A DNA stretch of 64,000 nt from Osmia lignaria lignaria (lineage: Eukaryota; Arthropoda; Insecta; Hymenoptera; Megachilidae): assembly GCF_051020975.1 (NCBI RefSeq), contig NC_135033.1, forward strand, positions 8,583,501 through 8,647,500, written 5' to 3'. The notes below the pieces were generated by a model. That model searched no databases, was not told where the DNA came from, and was given only the letters and a program-made list of their open reading frames with translations. Shown here piece after piece: positions 26,501 to 41,500 of the stretch; the stretch's first letter is position 1, and each line of letters begins with the position of its first letter. A program made the translations under genes and the position numbers.

Positions 26501-29500
26501 ATCTCCTCGAAGAACCGAATCGACGAGGATGAAAGGAAACGATCGTTTAAAGGACACGCGGACGGTGTTAGTAGGATCACCTTCAAAGAACACGACGCTG
26601 AATCGGCCAGATACCAGCCGTGCAAGGAGCAGGATTCGGACATCGGCAGAGTAAGTTTCAAGGATCGTTCGAACGAGTTGTCTCGTAAGAACTCGTTGAA
26701 AGAGAAAACCGTCGAGTTTGCTGGAATCTCTTACAAGGATCACGAGGACGACGAGGACGAGGAGTCGAGCAAAGTGTCCTTTCGAAGACATTCACCGAAT
26801 GGAAGATACGTCGAATTCGGTACGGTGTCTTATCAAAATCACGAGGACGAGTCGCCGGCCGGCAACGAGCGAGATTGCGATCTCGAGAGAGATCCAGAGA
26901 CGTCGAAAAGACGTTGCTCCCCGAGGAGCAAGAGCCACGAGATGCTGGAGAAAAGACCGGGCAGACATAGCAGACCGTTGACGCCACCGAAACGAGACGA
27001 TTCGAAGGATCGAGAGGAATTTAATTCCAAGTGTTGGCACGAGAGTAATCGTATCTTCGCGAGCAAGTATCTTCGAGAGAACAGCAAGTATCGGGCGAAT
27101 CCTGATGGTCGTTCGGAGATCGAGCGAGATCCTTCGCCGGAAGTGTACGAAGAGGATGCTGAAAGGCGAGAACAACGATGCACGAAATTGGAACCGTACA
27201 ATTTCGGTGGCGAGGATCGTCCTCGTGATGTGGACACGCGAAACGGTGCGACGATCATCAGGATTCGATCGAGTCCTGACACCACCGTCGAGAGGAGACG
27301 TCGACGTCGTCCTGTGCAGGACTCGTACTCTGGACGACGAAGACGTTACGAGATGGAGGAGGAGGAAGACACCGACGAAGAGGAGGAGGATAGGCAGAGA
27401 TCGACACGAGCGGATGATTCGACGATGGCGAGAGGTGTTTCTACACCCTCGAGGAGGGTCTGGAATTATCGCGAAGGGGTATGGCATTTTCATGAGTCGA
27501 TCGCGTTCGATCGGTCCTTTATGGTTCAGAAGCGGGAAGCGATATTCATTAATCGATGGAGAAGATGAGGAAGAATTGATATATTTTACTTTGAAATTCT
27601 CGTCGCACTGTGTAATTCGTTTAGTTTAGTTTAGTGTCAAGTATTAGGTTGGCAATTGAATTCGTGCAGTTGCAGTGTGCAACAAATTTCTCTGTTCGAT
27701 AGTGTGGCGATTATCAATTTATTTTGTCTGGATATTAATCGTTGATCCTTTTCTTTGTTTTAACGAGTACACTTTCATGTTCCTGAAGTTTGACCGCAAC
27801 TCTTTTTCTTATTTTTTTCAACATCCTGTACACAGAGAATCGGGAGAGCTCGTTCGAGCGTCGTATGAAACCGAGTGAAAGTAATTATGAGAGTAATTAG
27901 GATTATCAGATGCATATATAAGATGAAGTAAATGTAGAAAGTTTTGATTAAATTGATAGTTGACGATAGTGAAATCTTTTAATTCCAATCCAACCCTATC
28001 GATACCATGAAACTTGTAAATTTTTAACAATTTCACGAAACAATTGTTACCGTAAGGCGGTTTAACCTCGACGAAATCGCGGTTCAAATCGAAGAGAAAG
28101 CGAACGGTTCCGCTTGTTAAAGCGTCGACGACTAATCTTTCAATTAATACGCTCGGTCGGTTGGTCCTTTCTTATGAAACGGCAATAAAATTTTAACTTT
28201 CTCGTTGGCAAACCGTCGTTCCGAGCCGCGGTTCCAGTTTAGTGTTTCGCGAAATTGGCTCGAGAGAAAATTGCACTGCGTATGGTTTCTTTTTTTTTTT
28301 TTTTTTTTTCTCGTTCGACTCGACAAGAAATTATTGGACCGTTCGTCGGGTCTCTGTCATCGAGAGACGGCTTAACGCAAGTTTTCAATGTCCTTACGTA
28401 ATTTCCACCGTGTATTGGCCAACAACGCGTCATGGAAATGTCAGCGAACCGCCCACAAATGGAATGGTCGCGTGTAGGACACGTATTCAGCCACGGGATC
28501 ACATCTTTCCTTCGTCGAGTATGTTGAACGCGAGGCAATGTAAAAATTTGCACAGCCTTTGTCCACGGGGATAATCGATGCTCGTCGATCATCCTCGTTA
28601 ACGATGGATATGATCGAAAAAACGCCTTAACCGCGCTGTAAATGGACGCAAGCGTTCTCGTTTAATAATCAGGTTCTTTAATTTCAGTCTGAATTCCCCT
28701 TCGCAATTATTGACATTTTGACCGTTGCTGTCGCATTATTATTTTTCACGATCCTTGTACGTTCTTAAAACGTCGAAATCCAAGCTCGAGAACATAAATT
28801 TGGCAAAAAGGTGCGCGATTTCCAGGTGACTCCCAGCTGGCTGAACGAGACAGGATGAAAAAAAAAAAAGAATTGGTCCTTTCACTCGTGAGTCAGGACG
28901 AAAAATATGTTAATTAGACGAGACGCGTTCGCTGGGAGTTCATTATTCAGCATTACTATATATAGACAGCTAGAGACACATCGGCTCACATATTTCCCGC
29001 GTCTACTCGATATTTGGCGATGCCGATGCCGCGACCTGTTCCACGTGGGCGTACCAACCATATATGCCGGCCGGAAGGTTCTTGAACGCATCCAACGCGT
29101 TTAGAGCTTTCCATCCTCGCTATTTCGCTTTTATATCTCTGAAAACCATCAGTTTACCCGATCCCAGTTTTCGTATCGAGCTTCTTCAATCTCGCGTTAT
29201 GGCTGTTCGAACGCAAACGCGTGGAAGATTTAATTTTAAAATAAGGTAGATTCGATATTACGTTGATCGATTATAGCCACGTCTGTTTCTTCAGTACCAA
29301 TCGACGCCTTAAAAGCATATCGTGCTTGAAAGTTTGAAAGAATGATTTATTTTCCCGACGAAAGATCGATGTCGAGAAGAAAGATTGATGTTAGGTCGGA
29401 CGTTGGTAGTAAACATTGGTGCGACGATGAGACGTGCAATTAAAAACTTTTCCCAATTACAAGGTAGAATCACACTTCGACCTTGTCCCGCTTCGCACGT

Positions 29501-32500
29501 AATTACCAGTGCGTCACGGCTGCGCGAAACGATGACGCATTTTTCCTCGTCTGCTTCTGTGCTTTTCATTTAATGCCATTTTTTTCTTTTTTTTTTTTTT
29601 TTTAAGACCCTCTATCGCTAGCTGTTACAATGACTCGAGATTGAATTGAGATACGTCAAACGCCGCCCTCGGCGACTGACATTTGCAAAGATGATCCAAA
29701 CCTTTCACCATTTTGCAATTAGTACCTATCGAATGTTGCTCAATCTTGTTTCACCATTGAAGTATATCGAAAAACGAACGATTAAAGATGTGTTCTTCTT
29801 TGTTTCTTCGCAGGGTGTCCTGATCACGGATGTAGAAGAGGGTCAGCCTTGTTTGCAGTGCGGGGAAACGTGTTCAGGATTTTCGCCCCACACATGGAGG
29901 TAAGTTACACGAGTGTTTTAACGATAAGCAATTTTGAAAGTAGACGGGAAGAAAAGTTGCTGGCAACGTTAATTCCGTTGATTCGCAAAATTGAAGGCGC
30001 ACGCAAATTTCTACTCGTTACACGCTCCAAGTATTTCCACTTCCGTCGAGATAAGAGCCCAGGAAATTGGCTTCCGTAAAATACGAGAACGATTAAGAAT
30101 CAAGTTCGTAACGGTGACATACTTAAGTGTCAAACTCTTCGATTTTCCCACGTCCGTTAATCAGTTTCGAATGATCGATGAACCTTATCGTTTCTCAATT
30201 AGCTATTGCCCGTCTAATGCGTTCCATCGATCGATCGCTTCCTTTAATCGGCATATCGGGTTACTATCCTGCAATAATTATCCTCTTCCATTAACTCGAA
30301 GGACAGGATACGCGTAATCCTTTAGCCTGTTGATTATCGACCGGGCGAAAGTTGCTTCTCCTTAATTTCTTAACTAGAGACGACGACGAGTTATAAAACT
30401 TTGAACAATGAAAATTTCTAACGGTTCGAGGAGAGAATAAACATTCGTGTCTGGAGACAAAGGAGGCGAGAATCGAGTGGAAAATATACGTGGCTAATCG
30501 ACGGTACGAAATCGTGCTGGAACCGTTGTTGCACGCCGTGTCCATTATCCGAGGCGTAACTGAGCAGCGGTGAAATTACCGGTAGCCAATTATCCTCGGT
30601 GACTTACGAGCCAGTAATGCTGTAACGACGAATTAATTGATCGGTCTACCCGGTGTTCCATACAGCCTCATCCTGACAATGACGCGTGGGACAGGATTTT
30701 TCAATTTGAAAATTCTCCGTTACTTTTGTCTATGCGCTGACGTAAAGGAGATGAAAGGAATTAATTATTATTTCTTCGGTTCGGTTCACCGGCTTGCCGT
30801 CGTTTCTCTTCACCCGTTGAATCAGGCTCGTTAGGTTAGAAATACAAGGCCGCTTACAATTATTCCGGAGCCAGTAGGTAGCTCGTTTTAAAAATAAATC
30901 GTTGACATGTGACTAGCTGAGATGAAACGAGACAAGGTGGTTGTTCAACCCGTTCGATGGTAAATTTAGATAATTAATTTAAGATAGTTTCATAATTGTA
31001 AACACATACTTTGAACGTTGCATTTCAGTCGTAACTAACGTTCTGTTTCGCCCACGTAAGTATCAACGGAGGTTGGTAATTTACGCAATAAAACCGAACG
31101 TGTTCACGTTCGAAGCCGATCGACGCGTATTTTCGACTGTCATTGATCTCGTCAACAAACGAACATAAACTTTTGATTTACGAGGGCGAACGCCACTCGA
31201 TACGAAATATGACTTGGACCGATTAGCCAATAAGCAAACTGGTAATCTAGTCGTTTAGCTATTTATCTCCGTTCGAAACTGCGCCACGTGTTCGGGTATT
31301 TATAGGCATCTCAGTTGCCAAATAGTGACGGAAGTGGACCGATCGGAGGTATCCTCGTGACTACGCTTTCCGGCCAAGCTGGAGCCGCGTATCCTCGTTA
31401 AATTACGCTGACTTTGAGCGTTTTACGAGGGTATCGCGTTTTCGACGAGCACGTGGCTCTAATGCACCTTAACTGCGTCCTAAACATCCCTACTTAACGC
31501 GCAATATGGTGCAGTTGCTTATGCTATCGGTTGCATCGAAGAAAGCCGAAGACTGAGGAGTCGTTTGGCAAAGAGCTTGGCGTAGAACCGGTAGCCGTGG
31601 CTCCCTGGGACGATCGGGCAGGCGATCGCTCGAAACTCGAGTCACGCAGGCTGCCGACACACCGACGCCGATCCGCTTGTGCGTCCTCGCAACCCATTCG
31701 TGAGTCATTCCCTCGCGAGCTGGCACTCGCTTGCATTGCGTACGCGCTCAGCTCCGTTCCTATACCTTCTGGCGACTCGAAACACACGCCACCGCGTGCA
31801 CGTGCTTCACGCAATATGCGCCAGTACAGGGCTGGCGAGCACCGCGCTAGTTTCTTCCTCGACTTTTCTCACCCGCGCTCGACGGTATCCGCCTCGCGTA
31901 TTCTTGGCACCTGTCTCCACCACCGAACCACATTCGTCATCAGTTCTTCCAAGCTCGTGTCCAGGCAACGCCGCGTGTCACTCGCTAGATTTCGGGCAAA
32001 GTTTCTCGGCCTGTCACGATGAAAACTCGTCGCCGTTCAAGTGTATCGCACGATTAGAAGTTCGTTTCGTATCTGCCGGAGATTGGTGCGTGTTCTACCT
32101 GTTGCGCCACCCGTGTAACTGCAAGTGTGCGAGAAACCGTGCTGATTTAATTAGGGCCTCGTTTCATTCCATTACCTGTGCTGTGGTAATTCGATTTTCA
32201 GGGTGGTTTCACGAATAGGGGTATCATTTATGACAGTAGAAACGTCAATGCCTGGTCAGCCATTGTATTAAGTATAAATTAATTTAACCGAGTGTCACTT
32301 AGGGTAAGAGTAATCTTCATGGGTTACCATGAAACGTTCACTCTGAACTAAAGAATTTCTCTCGAAACAAATCTATATTTAAATCTCGAATTTGTTTTTT
32401 ACACGTGCGTAGGTATCTTTTATTTCCATGCCCGCATTCCTTTCAAATGCAAATTCGGGTATTTTTCTTTTTCAAATCGGAAGCAGTTTCCGGGAAAAGT

Positions 32501-35500
32501 TAGTAGAAACATCTTTTCTTAGAATCACGTTCAAGTATTTCCTAGACCCTGGCGGAAGAAACTCTCGTAAAAATCGAGCGTAGTTTTATGGACAATTGAT
32601 ATTGTATATATCGATTCTCAGTTAAAAAAAATTAAATGGTAACGATCGAACGTATTTCTGCAACCATTCGTGACACCCGAACGATGAAATTTTTCATTCT
32701 CAGACCTTGGATTAAAATAAAAAGAGCGAAGTCACAGTTAAAAAATTTTACAACGAGCTCACTAATGATATGTCGTTTATTTTGATGGAAAACTAGTTCA
32801 CGGAGCTACTGGTTTCGATCGATTTAGATTGGAGCGAAAGGGCACCTGTTGCTTTGCTCTGCTCTGTTGCGCCTGATATCAAACAAGTTGCTCGGAATTC
32901 TGTTTTATAAGACTCGAGAATTCTCGATACGTCTCTAGAAATCTACCCCGAGCAACGATTAATTCTCTCAGTCTCTTCGGAGAAAACGTTCCATCGTTCA
33001 TTCTTAATTATCCTGTCAACGCGCTAATTGCCACAGTAGAAACTGTCGTGTCTAGTACGACACGCTATAATATGAATTATTCGGGACACGAGTAGTCAAT
33101 TTTTCAAGCAATCACACGTGAAATAGTTCTATAAATCTTTTGATTTATTAAGAGTAACACGTTATTACTCATTGCCTTGTTTCTTAAACTTCGAGAACCA
33201 AGGAACGAACGAACCTACTTTCAACTCTTTATTGTCGAGTCATACTGTTGTTTTGCATAGCAGCGTGCTGTTAAGTCATCGTCGTGTTTTCATTCCGTGC
33301 GTGGAATAAATACGAGGTTGACAAGCAAATTTCGCGACATTTCCTCGGACGTAGTTCGGCTCGGAACCATATCGCGATACACCCTGTGCAGTAAATATTT
33401 TCTTTCTTCGGGCAAAGATGACAGACCCTTCGGCGATGGTGTTGCAACCCGGCGTCGTTTCGACGCGTCTATTTTTACGTAATATTTCGAATTATCCACG
33501 GCGCGGACAAGCGAAATCTGCCTACAGAAACGACCTGGCTAGGTATGCAGGTCTAGTTATTTTGAGCGGGAAAACAGCGGGGAAACGATTAAAATCCCCC
33601 GTTAAATTCACTCGGTCTACCAGTTTTATTCGTCTCGCGTACAGACGATCTCTGTCCAGTCGAACGAGTTAAAAGTTTGCGGTCCGGTTTTGTACGCGGT
33701 TTAGACAAAAGTGTCACGAGGACATAAGCGGGTCGAATTTCGTAACGGGATGGAGTATTATCGGGTAGGGTACTATCGAATGACCGTGTGTACATGCTCC
33801 CTGTTTCGTGGGTCTATTTTAAATCAGGCCCACCTACCGCGTTTTCAAACGCAGTAAACGCTGATTTACAGCTACCTCGGCTTCCGAAAACACGATAAAA
33901 GCCTATTTTCGCTCGGCCGATGCCGACATCGGCCCTGGCCTTTTCAATGAAACACACGGTTAAGTACCCCAAGGGACCCTCGTGAACGTTGACACCGTAA
34001 AAATCAGGATAGAATCGCACCGAGAACCTTGAGAATCGTTCGATTTCACGCTCGCCTATTATTACGATCCCGTCGAACGATTCTCGGTCGATAATTACCA
34101 GGACGATTATTAGGCGCGACGAACCGCAGGTGCTCGAACGCGTGTGGGTCTGACACGTCGGTCACCCACGCGTCCTGCAGTGAGATCACCTTTATACTTT
34201 GACTTTCTTAGTCACGAGTGCTGTTCGGTGTCGTCTCGCGTGCGAAAGCAACGTCTTTTGTCTGTTTGGTCAGCCGCAGAAGCGATTGGAAAAGCTTAAC
34301 GGCCAAAAACGATCTTTTACGACCGACCTCGCTGACATCATCGCTCCAAGTTACCAAAGTTGTAACCGTCGGTCAGGATGCGTCTTTTCCGGATATGCTA
34401 CATAGATAGCTTTATGAAATCGTCCTTGTCCGTACATCGTCGGATGAAGCGTAAATTGATTAATCACTCCGGTAATTATGAGAGCCGTACCATGTTTCAT
34501 TTGGTGTTTCGCGAACAGGGCAAACTGGAGCGAAGTATTTGTTAAACAATTTTCTATGTTTGGAATATCAACGAGTGGACACGTGATTCTAGATTTTATT
34601 TCACGACGGCTCGTTACGTACCTCGTTTCCACTGTGACTTGCTCGTTAGAAAGCGTTCGGGACGCGTGTAATTCGAAGTATAATTTCAGCGAAAGGGTAG
34701 CCAGTGACATTTCTGGCAAATATCGTGCTATAGGTGTCACGCTAGGCTACTAGAAAATCATTTAGCGAACCAGTTATAAGACGTTCGACAAACAAATCAG
34801 AACACGAAAGACCTTCTTCAAGGATCGTTCGACCTTTCCGTCGAAAGCAACGTTTCCTGACTTTTCCGTCTTGTTTTTCTACCAGGAATCTTCAGTTTTC
34901 TTACGAAGACACCCTGATCAAACGAAACGTTAAATCTCGCGGCAGAATTTGGCACCGATCTGATGTTGACCGGCGAAAAAATGCATTTTCCACGCGGCCC
35001 GTCCGTGGATATTTATTTATGCGATCGGATGCTCGTCGCGACGAAGAAAAACACCAGATGCGTACGGTTTCGCAGCCGCGAAATTAGTACGCGACACATT
35101 CTAAGCACATCAAAGCTCTATATTTAATATTCCACGAGGTAGCAACGTTTCACGCAGAACGGCACGCGGTTCCTTATTTATTTGGCTTAACAGTGAGTAA
35201 AGCAGCAAGAAATTTATTCACCATAAACTGGCAATAATTCGTTGGCTAGTAAACAGATCGATAATTCACCGGACTATGTACGGTTGTTTAAAACAAACCA
35301 CTAAATTTCGAAGATCGATCGAACGAGCTAGTTGCACATCGTATGCAAATCCTTCCACGATTCGTCTTATTTATTGCTCGACGCTTGTTTCTGATTCCTT
35401 TCATCTGATAACGGGATGTTATTATATAAACAAGTTGGAAAATTGATAAAAATTTGACGAAACGGTTACAAGTTACAAGATCATGGTAATTTCCGGTGAG

Positions 35501-38500
35501 AAACGTCATTTCCATTAGCGGCTAACCGCGCGACAAGGTGGTGCAATAAAAGCGATCTTATCGTCAGCGAGTAAAGAGCGTTTACTCGCGCGTCAGGATC
35601 GTATCGGAGCGGTCGATCGCGTTTGCACTCGCTCGCAAACGACCAGATATCGCGACACGCGTTGCTTTTGCTCGAGCTGTGTACGCGTAATCACGTCGCG
35701 ACGTCCGCGTCGTCGTCTTCGTCGTCTGTACGGGAATGCAGTGCGTGGGCGAGGAAAACACGCGAGGGATTAGAATTCCTCGCAAAAGCGCGTACTCCTT
35801 TTCGTTTCTTTATCTAAGAATAAATATATCACAAACACGCGAGTTATGTATTCGGATTCTTGAGTATATCTATTTTAAAGTTTGTTGAGTTACGAGAAGA
35901 ACCAAGGGTGAATGACCCTATTAATTAAATCTCTGATTTTGATTCGTCTGTATCTTGGAAAAAAAAAAAAGAAATGTTTTTGCGTATTTATGGTAAGTAA
36001 CATATTAATCGCGCGATACGTCTGTCTGATGGAAACGATCCTATGAATCCTTAGAGACGTCGGGGATTTTCATTAACGCTTCGGATTGCGACAGAACGAG
36101 CATTAAGTAACGCGCCATCGGCAGACGCTGATAAATTATTCTCATTAGATAAATTGAAAGACTGCCGGCTGGCGAGCCAACGCACGTAGGCGTTCATTCA
36201 CTCGTCGATAATATTTTATACATACCGATTGCGACACTCGCGATACACGACGGATCAATTGTTTTCAAAGCGATGCGAGCAACGACGTTCCTTCAAAATC
36301 TTATCGAGTTCGAAACCGATGACGTGGGCATACCTTATCGTTCATAAGTATCCTCTTTATTTTTCAAAGAATTTATTTCTTATCGTAGATGAAAGATAAT
36401 CGCAATTTAATTGCTCGCTAATGTTATCGTTACGCGTACCGAAACAAATTATATAATTATATTCAAAATGGACATATGCGGCAGGATATTAAGACACCAT
36501 TAGTAAGCATGCAATTAGCGTCTTATCAAACTGAATTAGTCTACGTACGCCAATGCTATTTAAAGTTCGAAGGAAAAAAAAAAATGTTCATTTCTCTTTC
36601 ACTCGATTATTCACAAAAGAAGCATTCTACTCGTGAATAACCGGTGCTATAGGATCATACTCCAGGGACACTCATAAATCACGAAGCGTGTAAAGTCGAG
36701 CGAATAAACCGTGGTGTCCGATCAGCTGGCATTGACAAGCTGCCTCTTCTTCTCATGTATACAATTTGTCCCATAACGTGTGGCCATTTTTAATAATTCC
36801 CATTGATAGATGGCAATGGAAAAATAATTGTAATTCGAAAATTAAGTCAAGTAGGTGAAAAGTTTAAATCAACATTTTTTGTTATTCATGTTTGATAAAT
36901 CCTTCAGCGAAGTTATGCCCACACCTTATGGTAGAACCTGTACACGTATTCCCGCCTTCTTTCCGGACATGCGTGCGTGCGTGCATGCGCGTAATGTTCT
37001 CCATTTCTCTCAGCTTCGCTGTTGAGGTTGGGCTCTGTTTGTCTGATGCCGATCGTCGAGCCGAAGCGCTAAATTTAGAGCATGATCGACCGGTTGTACG
37101 CGCTATCGGGACAAATAACCGGGCGATAAAGTCATTCTCGCTGTCGGGAGCAAGCTGAGAGCCGACGCGAGCCATCGTCGCCTGTCAAATTTACTTTTTT
37201 TCGCGAGCTCGTCTGGCTCGCGCCTCGCCTCGCCGTACCGCCGCAGATTCTCCGCCTTTCAGCGGATTCAGTTTCGTTCGTGGTGCTTCTTCGTCGATCG
37301 TTCGACTAACTCTCGTACACCTCGAACCAGCAGGATCGTTTCGGGCCATTTCCACGTGACGGGCACGTGCGTTATTATAGAGCGAAGGGTGGGTTCAGCT
37401 ATGGGTGCCAAACGGGACGGTTCGAGTTACGCTGTTTGTGCCTTTGGGAACGAGGATTTTCTCTCTTATAATCGGTGAGTCCATCGAACAGGTGAATTCG
37501 AAAAAGTATTCATTTCAAACGGAGAAGGTAGAAAATAAATGATAATCGAGTAGTTTCATTTAGAAATATTTATTATCGAACCTGACAACTGGCTCTGCGT
37601 TCCTCGTGCGAAGGGTTAATTTATCATTAGACATTCCATAGAAAACTTGTTCTCCGTGTACGTAGGATGTAATAACGTTTCAATCCGTCGTTGACACGAG
37701 TTGGAGAAAAAAAAACAAACCGAAACGTTAAGCCTTTAATTGGAAAGTCACGTTCCTCGTCGCAAGTGCTGTCGGGTTTCTCAGACGCGAATCCTTACGG
37801 GTCTAAGACTTCTAATTGAATTATCGAGCCGAAGAATTTCCGGAACGAACGGTCGTTCGATGGGGAACAGGTAGCAACTTGCTACTAGCAAGGGAGCGGA
37901 AGAAATACCGATCGCTTGTAAACCGTGACGAGAAGATATGCCTGTCACAATAGCCACGCGTTCTGTTTATTTGTTGTAACCGGCATAGAAACTTACTCCA
38001 TTACGGAGATGGCTGGTTGCCAGACGATTAACAAAGTTGAAACGTGACAGAACGCGAACGCGTTCAACATTTGGCGCAACGAACTTTCGACTTTACTTTC
38101 GTAAATTTTCCTCGATGACAGTCAATTGTTACGAGTTATCAATGATATCGCAACGATTAGAATAAGATCTTAATCCATTCGTTCCGGCACGTGTAAATTT
38201 CACTGGAATTTTTAGTTTCAAGGAAAACGCATGTGTTTCTGATACCACTCCTCGTTTGAAATGTTAAACGATCTTCTAACACTAGGAAGAAAATTTTATT
38301 CATATATAAGCGTAAAGGGAAAAAAAGCTCCGTCATCGAAGTAACCGAAGCTACGTAGGCGAGAACCGGAAAGATTTTTTTCAGAAACGAGTCGACTTAA
38401 AATAATCGTGAAAGATAAAGTCGCTTTCGATTGTATGCAAATGCACGTTAAACGTTGTTTCGACGTAGCCTATTTAGAGGGACGATTGCGATGGTTCGGC

Positions 38501-41500
38501 GAGGCCGACGATAACGAGGTTATTCGTGTCTGATAATCCTTATCAACGATGGGACACCGCTGCCACTGTGTACTCTCAGTTGCTCGCGTTCGCTGCTCTC
38601 GTGAATACGCTGCGATTCTTCATCGCGATCAACGGGTTTCAAAGTGTTTCTTATCTGTCCCCATCTCTTAATTAACTTTTCGCTCTTCACTTATACCGTA
38701 CGATAAACTTTTCGAATCCCAAAATTCCGAAATTCTAATATCCTTCAATTGAATCGAGCACTGTAACAGGCACGCTCGAATCGCGAATGATTAATTAAAA
38801 CGCTCGTGTACCGTTTAAAAGTTGGTAAAGGAATATAATAAATTCTATCGGCGATTAGATCGGCGAAGCTGGGGATTGAATTCATTACGAGAGGAACGAT
38901 TAGAGGCCAGCACAGCTGCCAGACACTGCAGAAGAGTCAAAGTCCGACCGAATGTCGAACAACAAGGTTTTCTCGTCGATTGGCCAATAACAGCAGCCAG
39001 CCAGCATCGCGATCGTTTCGGTTCGCTTCTATGTTATATGTACATACGTGTTCGAGTTGCGATTAGAGAAACGCTTTGAAACTCTTTGAAACGCTTTGAA
39101 ACGGTTTTACAGCACGTCAAAAGGGACCGCGTAATCGTGAAACGGTGATTCACGTGACGGGAAGTACGTATACACCGTGTTACGAGTTCGGGCATCTTAC
39201 AACTTCTAAATTAATCCTCAACGGGTGCGCGTAAATCGTCAACCAGGTGACTTTTGTCAAATCAGAGAATAACTTTACCCACGTGTTCTCAGTGTACAGA
39301 GTGTTTTCTCAGACTTTCACCGATCACATTATCACATTTAGCACCGAGGCTTTCGGGTGTAAACTATGTTACGGGTAGAAATTTCTGTCTAACGTTTCGT
39401 CAGGATTCTAGCCAGTTTCTTCGGGTATTCGGTGACGCACTGAAACTGGTATGCGGATCATTGACCACCAAATGGGTTTTGATTGGTCAGCTGGATCGAT
39501 TAAAAAGAGGGGGAAGAATAGCGTAAAGTGTGACTATTCGATTTGTGCAATAATTGAAACGATAGGGTTAAGATTAATTTCTCATCAACGATGTTGAGAG
39601 TTGGCTCTGTAGTAACTTAGGATAATCGTCGCTCGTAGACTTTTACCTTTGAACGCAGCCACGAGCGATCGTGTAACGATGACATAAAGCGTGTACAATC
39701 CAGAACAACGGTGGTTCGTAATGAAAACCGTGGAGCGAAGGTCGTCTTCGTCGTTGTGGCTTCTGTCGCGAAGCGGATGGCGATGTGCCTTGACCAGCCA
39801 GTCGAAAGTCGCGCGCGGATCCGCGTGGAAGGTAGCTTAACGCGATCGATATCGTCATTTGACAAATTTTATTCCATATATAAACACGTGTTCGTCGGTG
39901 ATGGTTTTAAGAATTCCGTCACGTATGTGATCGTGAATTCTGCAAAGATTCGCTTCGAATCGATTTCGCGATCGTGTTACCACTATCGATCGCTCAAGTT
40001 CCTTTCCCTCTTACTAAATTCATTTTGCCAACGACCGAAGGGTAATGCACCGATGCATACCATAATTGTATTAGGTCTCTGTTAAATTGGTACACTGGTA
40101 ATCGTGGTTACTCGCAGAGGATTTATCTGGAAGTTGTCGTGACTCGTTGCACGGCGAAACGATCGTGTCACGCGTTCTTTGACGACTCGACAACGAGACA
40201 GCAGATTCCATAACTGCATTAAGTTAATTCGATTTGCCAGCCAACGAGACGTTCAAGCCAGCTGGCCTCATTCAACCGCTTATGGTTTCAGTGTTGTCGC
40301 GCTCGAAGGTCGGTGCTACCTCGTGATTCTCTTGCAAGGGAAAAGAAATCGAGAATAATCAACTGTTTTCGAACAATAAACTTTTGTTCATCGCGAGCTA
40401 CGTGATATTCGGTGAAAGAATTTCGTTAGTTTTCAACTGGTTTCTCGCGAGTGCCGGCACAATGGTTTGGGACGACGGACTATCCGTGAGGGAGTTGACC
40501 GAGATGAGGAAGAAAACGCCGCAGTTTCCCTCGAGAGAACGGAATTTCGCGATGAGGAGACGAGGAATACGAAGAGGCTTCTCGTTGAGCCTGGGTAGCG
40601 CATCCCCGATCGCAGCACCGCCACCCAATACTCGCGAGGAAGAGGGTGCTGATCGGAATCAACGCGATTCTTGCAACAATAACGTTTGCAGACAGTAAGG
40701 ACATACTGAAATTCGCCATTTTCTACCATAGTAATTTCGACCAATTAATCGTATCGCCGTTTTCCAAATCAATTACAGATCAATTAAACCGTTAAGTAAT
40801 TGAAAAACTTTGTTAATAGAAATGAATCGTCGAGACAGATTTGGAAATCGACGAGCACGGAAACATAAATAATTTTCGCGCGAAATAATTCTGATCTCGT
40901 GAATGAAATGGAGAACTGTTAGGATGAAATACAGCGGGTCGTAAGTGGGTTGAGATACGACGTGTCCAAGCGTGTAAAGGTCGCCAGCCATTTTCGTTGA
41001 TTTAATGGGGTCATTAAGGAGATGTTCTCGTTGCTACAGGGAACGGAGACAATAGTCTGTCCACTTTTCACGCTTCGTAAACTTGTCCCTGACTTATCGA
41101 TAACAACACGAACATTCTTACTCGACTTACACATTTTTTGTCCCCCATTTCCATGAACCTCTCGCGGAGTAATAAGAAACTCTTTCAATAGTTTTGTTTT
41201 TCTTCAATGTTAATCCTTACGCACGACGTTGAAGAAAGTTATTAGAAAAGTTGTTGGCTGATTTTCGTTCGAATTTATCGTGATTCGAAGAAACCTTGCA
41301 ATAGTGTATCATCGAGTACGCGAGCCGATAATCGTGTATGCTTACGCAATTCGAATTACTCAGAGACGAAATTCTCTTTCGAACATGTCCAATATCGACG
41401 TTCCAGGTTTCTCGTGATTACATTGCTGTTCGCTTACGTGATTCATGACGTTGCTAATCGATTTCGCAGACCCATGATGTTTCCAGTGGAATCGTTATTC

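Noticed and set aside
28287..28310. Long poly-T run as a possible retroposon tail
   Set aside because: No target duplication or retroposon body next to it. Similar runs occur near 29590, 48130 and elsewhere, so these are simple repeats.
31531..32218. Overlapping 163- and 179-codon ORFs in two + frames, plus minus-strand frames
   Set aside because: Several frames are open at once in a GC-rich block with no start context, domain or matched donor. Base composition explains it better than coding.
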